Shown here: piece after piece, positions 21,149 through 25,037 of the stretch
Layout of the letters: every line of letters begins with the position of its first letter
Position numbering within the stretch: position 1 is the stretch's first letter
Origin: Paramacrobiotus richtersi
Lineage: Eukaryota; Tardigrada; Eutardigrada; Parachela; Macrobiotidae
DNA: 25,037 nt
Reading direction: 5' to 3'
NCBI GenBank assembly: GCA_034698045.1
Contig: JAQGAU010000669.1
Span: 1 to 25,037, forward strand
The notes under the pieces: generated by a model
What the model saw: only the letters and a program-made list of their open reading frames with translations
Told to the model about the DNA's origin: nothing
Database searches by the model: none
Program-made: the position numbers and the translations under genes

Positions 21149-21319
21149 TATGCCTTCTAGCTAGTAACACATGCAGATGTGCTGTGCATGTTGAATACAT
21201 GTACTGTAACGTAAAAGAGTCGCACATCAGCTAGCATGCCGTATTTTTCTTGAAGCAGCTTCCATCCACCAGGTCGCGGAATTGAAGTTTTTATTCAAAA
21301 TCTTTACATCCGAAACAAG
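21149..21319 (+). promoter_or_regulatory. Conserved upstream block of paralog 2
   Basis: This is the counterpart of 17611-17827: identical TATGCCTTCTAGC at 21149-21161 and a TTCTTGAAGCAGCTTCCATC block near 21249. It ends at the ATG of paralog 2. Confidence 0.5.
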
Positions 21320-22335
21320 ATGTATGCTCTTTGCCGAGCATTTTTCTTCTTCTTGATCTCTGGTTTTGCTTTGCTGCCGGTCGATAGCTGGGCGAACGGG
21401 TATCCCGCTTTCCCGGCTATTCCCTATCTGACCGTTCCCCAGACGTTTGCTGGAAGGAGATTAAGTAAGTAATCTCCATTCAAACATTTAATAACAGTCT
21501 ATCTTGCAAGAGCATGGGCATGTTTCGCAAAACAACCATAACGGGCCAATCTGTACCTGCAGTGGCTTTTGACAAAACTAGATTACAATACAATTGTACA
21601 CTTTAAATTTTCGTCAGCAAATAAAATACGCAGTATAGGGATCACCACTATGCTAATTTCACAGAGCATCCCATGATTCCAGATGTAGCATCTTCCCTGG
21701 CACCAAATTTTTCAATACGACTGGAGTTCATGATAGCACAATATAAATGCTATCCTATAAATGCCACATAAAGCAGCAAGTAATAACTTGGGAAACCGAT
21801 TCCCCGTACTGTAATACTGTATGCATGGGCGGAACCGGTTACCCAGCATGAACTTTAACATCGATATTTGCTGGTATGTGACTTAATTAATAATAAATAA
21901 GTACCATAATAAAAATACCTGAGTATCTTTCTAGATTTTCCCAATCCCCCAATATATGCCGCAACCGTCGCCTTGGACTCCGTTAGCAAATTCAACGACT
22001 ACCGCATGGGTTACCTTTACGCGCAGCCAACCAAGGACGAAGGCGGCATCACGGAGCCTCCTAGTCAGCAATGTACTCTGCAGTCGGATAATCAAGTCCA
22101 AGGTACTTGTATTCCAAGAACTGATTTGAGTCTATGTGCTGGTGGCATAGCCAATCCCTCACCGGACTGCTCAGCCAATACGGAAGTATGCTGTGTGCAG
22201 GATCCAGGTGATGCCGGTCAGCTCTCCACAACAAAAGGCAACGATTCGAAGCGGAAGCGTCAGTTCAAGGATACCGATGTCGGGATCAGGAATCACGGAG
22301 TGCATCCCAAATTTCTCAAGGACAAGGAGCGTTGA
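21320..22335 (+). CDS. Secreted clip-like six-Cys precursor, paralog 2 (2 exons, 181 aa)
   Basis: Exon 1 is 21320-21464 and exon 2 is 21935-22335, with a 470-bp GT-AG intron in phase 1 at exactly the same codon as paralog 1. The signal peptide is MYALCRAFFFFLISGFALLP. A Pro-rich segment follows with GRR at 45-47, then the six-Cys block (C95, C107, C116, C127, C134, C135) with GTCIPRTDL, CAGGIANPSPDC and EVCC. KRKR (154-157) is a furin-type site, and the tail carries DTDVGIRNHGVHPKFL, almost identical to paralog 1. The spacers between these parts differ more than the Cys block and tail, which suggests that selection acts on both. The gene arose by tandem duplication about 3.5 kb from its partner. 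Function is not recognised. Confidence 0.9.
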
Positions 22336-22814
22336 GATTTTGATGGCTTGCTTAAATTGAATACTAATTTTAATATTGATTTTGCAATGTTAGTCTTGTA
22401 TTATATTAAGTTTATACGAGTTAAAAAGCTTGGAAATAACAGTTTGCTTGCCATAGTCCTGCGTACGACTTCGTGAATTCATTTCAGGCTTTTTGAATAC
22501 AATCAAAGACTGGCATATAAATTTATACACGATACGTTGAAATAGTCTCGCAACGTGACTGCTTTACAGTTTTCGGAACACAGCACAAAAACATCAGGTT
22601 CTTTTGCCATTTGTTCAGCAAAAAATTTGCTGCGTCATGGAAATCCGCTGGCGTTGGCTGACCAATCTGCGCAATGTCCGCTCCTTCCCACACCGGTCAC
22701 CAAAAATGTCAAATCGTAGAATGTAGATTTCGCGCTTGACTTACGCAATACCAAGCTCTCGCAGCCGTTCCATATTACAAAACCATATTGGATTATTTTA
22801 TGTAGATATTAAAC

Positions 22815-22820
22815 AATAAA
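22815..22820 (+). promoter_or_regulatory. Poly(A) signal AATAAA
   Basis: AATAAA lies about 480 nt downstream of the paralog 2 stop codon. The distance is long, so the assignment is tentative. Confidence 0.3.
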
Positions 22821-22908
22821 ATAGATATTCGTATACATACACGATTAAAAACCATACATTTTCATTTACACCAGATATTAGTCATATTATTATTGTCGAA
22901 CGAACGAT

Positions 22909-22916
22909 TATAAATA
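22909..22916 (+). promoter_or_regulatory. TATA-like box upstream of the 66-aa peptide gene
   Basis: TATAAATA lies 283-290 nt upstream of the ATG at 23199. If used, the leader would be about 250 nt or would contain an unseen 5' UTR intron. It is a motif match only. Confidence 0.3.
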
Positions 22917-23198
22917 TAGCCAGGGGACATGTAAAGTGTCATGCAGTCACGCTCGTCCGCCGTCACCATGACAAAAAGAACAAGCTTATCCTCTCGTTAT
23001 GGGAAACAAACAAAACACTCTGTTTTCCGGCTCAGTCTAGCACTGCAACTAAACCTCTTGTGCCAAAATTGTCGTGATTCTGATTTCACTTTAAAAATAC
23101 AGCAGAAGCAGTACTGTACCTGACACTTTCAGACGAACACGTTTTTTCTGTTTATTTGTTTGATGTTTTAGCAAATCTGTGTTCTTTTGCGAGGTGAC

Positions 23199-23610
23199 AT
23201 GCAGAAAGCCTTGTTATTTATCCTCCTGGTGGTATGTGCTAGCATGGATGCCGCATACGGCGAAGAATGCTCTCCGGAGAGAAAGCTGGTCTGCGAAAAC
23301 GGTAAGAGTGAAACAAAAAGAAGGCATTTGCAGAAATGCGCACGCAGAATTGCTAACGGTCAATTGCAGTTACTTGTTATTCAAACATATTTAGACCTTA
23401 TCGAACCCCAGTATGCTTCTACGGGGTTGTATACATACTGATATAGTGTTACTTCGTACAACCAAAGACCAATATGAATTTTGCAAAAGGTCACAGTCCT
23501 TTTGTGTTGCAGCGGGGTTAAAATGCATACTGGTTCCTGATCCCAGTGCACGTCCTGGAACGGAGTTTTCTAACCCAGACAGAATTAGGTGTGTAGCTCC
23601 TTCTAAGTGA
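23199..23610 (+). CDS. Small secreted four-Cys peptide (2 exons, 66 aa)
   Basis: Exon 1, 23199-23301, starts at ATG and encodes MQKALLFILLVVCASMDAAYG, a clear signal peptide, then EECSPERKLVCEN. A GTAAGA donor follows. Exon 2, 23513-23610, starts after TTGTGTTGCAG, restores the frame (phase 1) and ends in TGA. The predicted mature peptide is about 45 residues with four cysteines (24, 32, 39, 61) in a C-x7-C-x6-C-x21-C pattern. It could be a defence peptide, a protease inhibitor or a similar secreted factor, but I do not recognise the family. Two overlapping AATAAA signals at 23728-23737 fit its 3' end. If the intron is retained the frame runs on to 23441 without the third and fourth Cys, so the spliced form is preferred. 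Confidence 0.75.
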
Positions 23611-23727
23611 AAAACTGTTCTGGCCGGAATCTTGGAAATCCAGCCGTTCTTTAAGTAATTCTCGCGTTATAATGCCGGACTGTTAAATTCAGTTCTACGG
23701 GTATGATTTGCTGCTTCAAAGTTAAAA

Positions 23728-23737
23728 AATAAATAAA
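23728..23737 (+). promoter_or_regulatory. Overlapping poly(A) signals
   Basis: Two AATAAA hexamers overlap here, about 120 nt after the stop of the 66-aa secreted peptide gene. They are the nearest canonical poly(A) signals downstream. Confidence 0.5.
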
Positions 23738-24614
23738 AATTCGCAGAAACGTGTACGTATGTGGCATGTAAGACCCGCTGTAATTGTCGGCGAACCTAAA
23801 CACAAGAAAGACACGTGGCAGGAAAGTCATTCTGCCACACACACAGTCACGCAACAAGCAAGGCGTGACAGGCATTTCTGCCGCCTTGTTGACACGTTCC
23901 GTATACGTATATGAAGCAGGTAACCTCCTGTACAGGGCGGTACGGAAATTGAACTAAACTCTGCGTTGCTTTCGAAGAAGCCTATCGAGATTCGATGCAG
24001 AAAAAACAGATGTGGTCTAATGCACTAATGTCTAAATTAAACCGGTAAAGGATGCATTTCAGTATCACTCTGTCAGCCAGAGATTTAACACTGGAGGTGG
24101 CAGAAATGCTTATACCTAAAGTGTGGGTGTCAGAAATTACTTTTTCGGCCAAGTACAGTATGCATGACCACAGATTATCCTTACAAACGGACTAGAACGG
24201 AAGCTGTAAAGCATCGTGTTTACTTCGAGCTGCACATAACTACCTAAATACGGTTGAACATGTACAGAAGCTCAGTTTGACGATTCTTGTACCAAGTCTT
24301 GATGTCGGCCGAGAAACAGGCACTTAACAAACCTAAATGTCGGACCTCCAGCTGTAGAAAGGCCCAATACTGAACATACGTACTCGTATCTGAGTATAGG
24401 GTGATCGACTGCCGAAGAACCTACTGACATGGATTTCGTCAGTGACGTTCCTACAGCCGGCTTTAAAGCACCACCAAATGAAAAAATTACATATCCATAT
24501 CAGTTAGGTTAAACTCCAGACATAAATCGACTCTGGTAAATATATTATAAGAGCAGAATTAATTACTAACAAAGCCGACTTACTAGCCATGAATGATCAG
24601 CAATGTAGTGAAGT
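23738..24614. other. Intergenic stretch
   Basis: No gene, repeat or RNA gene recognised between the 66-aa peptide gene and the right-edge exon. Confidence 0.4.
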
Positions 24615-25025
24615 TCAAGTTTCGTCGAACAAAAATATAAGTAAAAATTTACGATAGATAAACAGTTCTGACCATAAATTTAACGACGGAAACAGATCCT
24701 GCATGGCTGCATCGAATATTTTTCGTTGAACTTCAAATGCTCTAACAATTCGATCTGGTAGTCGCATTTCCGCGGTGGACTCGCTAGTCCTGCGTTTCGC
24801 CTTTGTGTCGATTCTGGTTGGTCGGCGGAGAAGCTGGATCATCTCGCTGTTATTATTCTCGCAGAGGTACAACGCAAGGGGAACGATGACCTTTTTCCCG
24901 ATCTTGAACAGCCACACCGCATCGCATTGCCGCCATCGATCGAAAAAAGGCAGAATGGCCACCTTCTGATTACTTAGGGTGGGTCTCGAATTCGAAGCGA
25001 ATCTCGATACGGTACGCGGGCGTGG
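24615..25025 (-). CDS. Probable terminal exon of an unidentified minus-strand gene (partial)
   Basis: An open frame runs from a strong acceptor-like sequence (TCTTTCGTTTAG on the minus strand, AG at 25027-25026) to TGA at 24615, 411 nt or 136 codons plus stop. It reads FFDRWRQCDAVWLFKIGKK, then a basic stretch (KAKRR) and MRLPDRIVRAFEVQRKIFD. Composition looks coding through most of its length; the last 15 codons are AT-rich and may be intronic. No known domain is recognised. Upstream exons lie beyond the window. An alternative is a short intronless gene from ATG 24962. Confidence 0.42.
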   Translation of the reverse strand, partial: PRPRTVSRFASNSRPTLSNQKVAILPFFDRWRQCDAVWLFKIGKKVIVPLALYLCENNNSEMIQLLRRPTRIDTKAKRRTSESTAEMRLPDRIVRAFEVQRKIFDAAMQDLFPSLNLWSELFIYRKFLLIFLFDET

Positions 25026-25037
25026 CTAAACGAAAGA

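Noticed and set aside
22941-23123. 60-codon plus-strand open frame just after a TATA-like box
   Set aside because: Basic, low-complexity translation without signal peptide or domain; more likely leader sequence of the following gene or chance.
1-25037. CRISPR arrays, rRNA genes, tRNA genes, bacterial promoters or operons
   Set aside because: None seen; genes are spliced and the repeats are inverted or simple, not regularly spaced.

Overview
The window is a piece of a small-intron animal (metazoan) nuclear genome. Every well-supported gene is interrupted by GT-AG introns (about 60-755 bp), most encode secreted proteins with signal peptides, and there are pseudogenes and non-autonomous transposons but no bacterial operon structure. 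A secreted cathepsin B with Cys-rich repeats and clip-like six-Cys proteins suggest an ecdysozoan or other protostome, possibly a panarthropod such as a tardigrade. That placement is inference only.

Left 16 kb: this part is built from an old, diverged segmental duplication in direct orientation. Copy A (about 150-2,890) and copy B (about 8,820-12,100) align in patches. Each carries a small minus-strand ORF for a single-pass membrane protein (1035-1196 and 10083-10268) and a strong DNA hairpin at the left end. Copy B has a 150-bp hAT-type MITE with a perfect 8-bp target duplication where copy A shows the empty site. Next to these lie a degraded cathepsin B pseudogene (3240-5580), an intact two-Ig-domain secreted protein gene (6436-8121, three exons), an Ig pseudogene (12070-12525) and an intact cathepsin B gene (13060-16284, minus, seven exons, 626 aa). 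One good and one dead copy of each gene remain.

The cathepsin B-like enzyme is the most complex product. It has a signal peptide, a short propeptide and a peptidase C1 domain with Gln116/Cys122/His304/Asn324. It lacks the His pair of the classical occluding loop. The C-terminal half is a Thr-rich linker plus three copies of an eight-cysteine module, probably a binding domain.

Right 8 kb: two tandem paralogous two-exon genes on the plus strand (17828-19122 and 21320-22335) encode secreted precursors of 179 and 181 aa. Each has a Gly-Arg-Arg site, a six-Cys clip-like domain and a conserved C-terminal tail after a dibasic site. A 437-bp foldback element sits in the intron of the first. A two-exon gene for a 66-aa secreted four-Cys peptide follows (23199-23610), and a probable terminal exon of a minus-strand gene lies at the right edge (24615-25025). 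The genes look mostly like extracellular or digestive/defence products. No pathway linking them can be read from the sequence.
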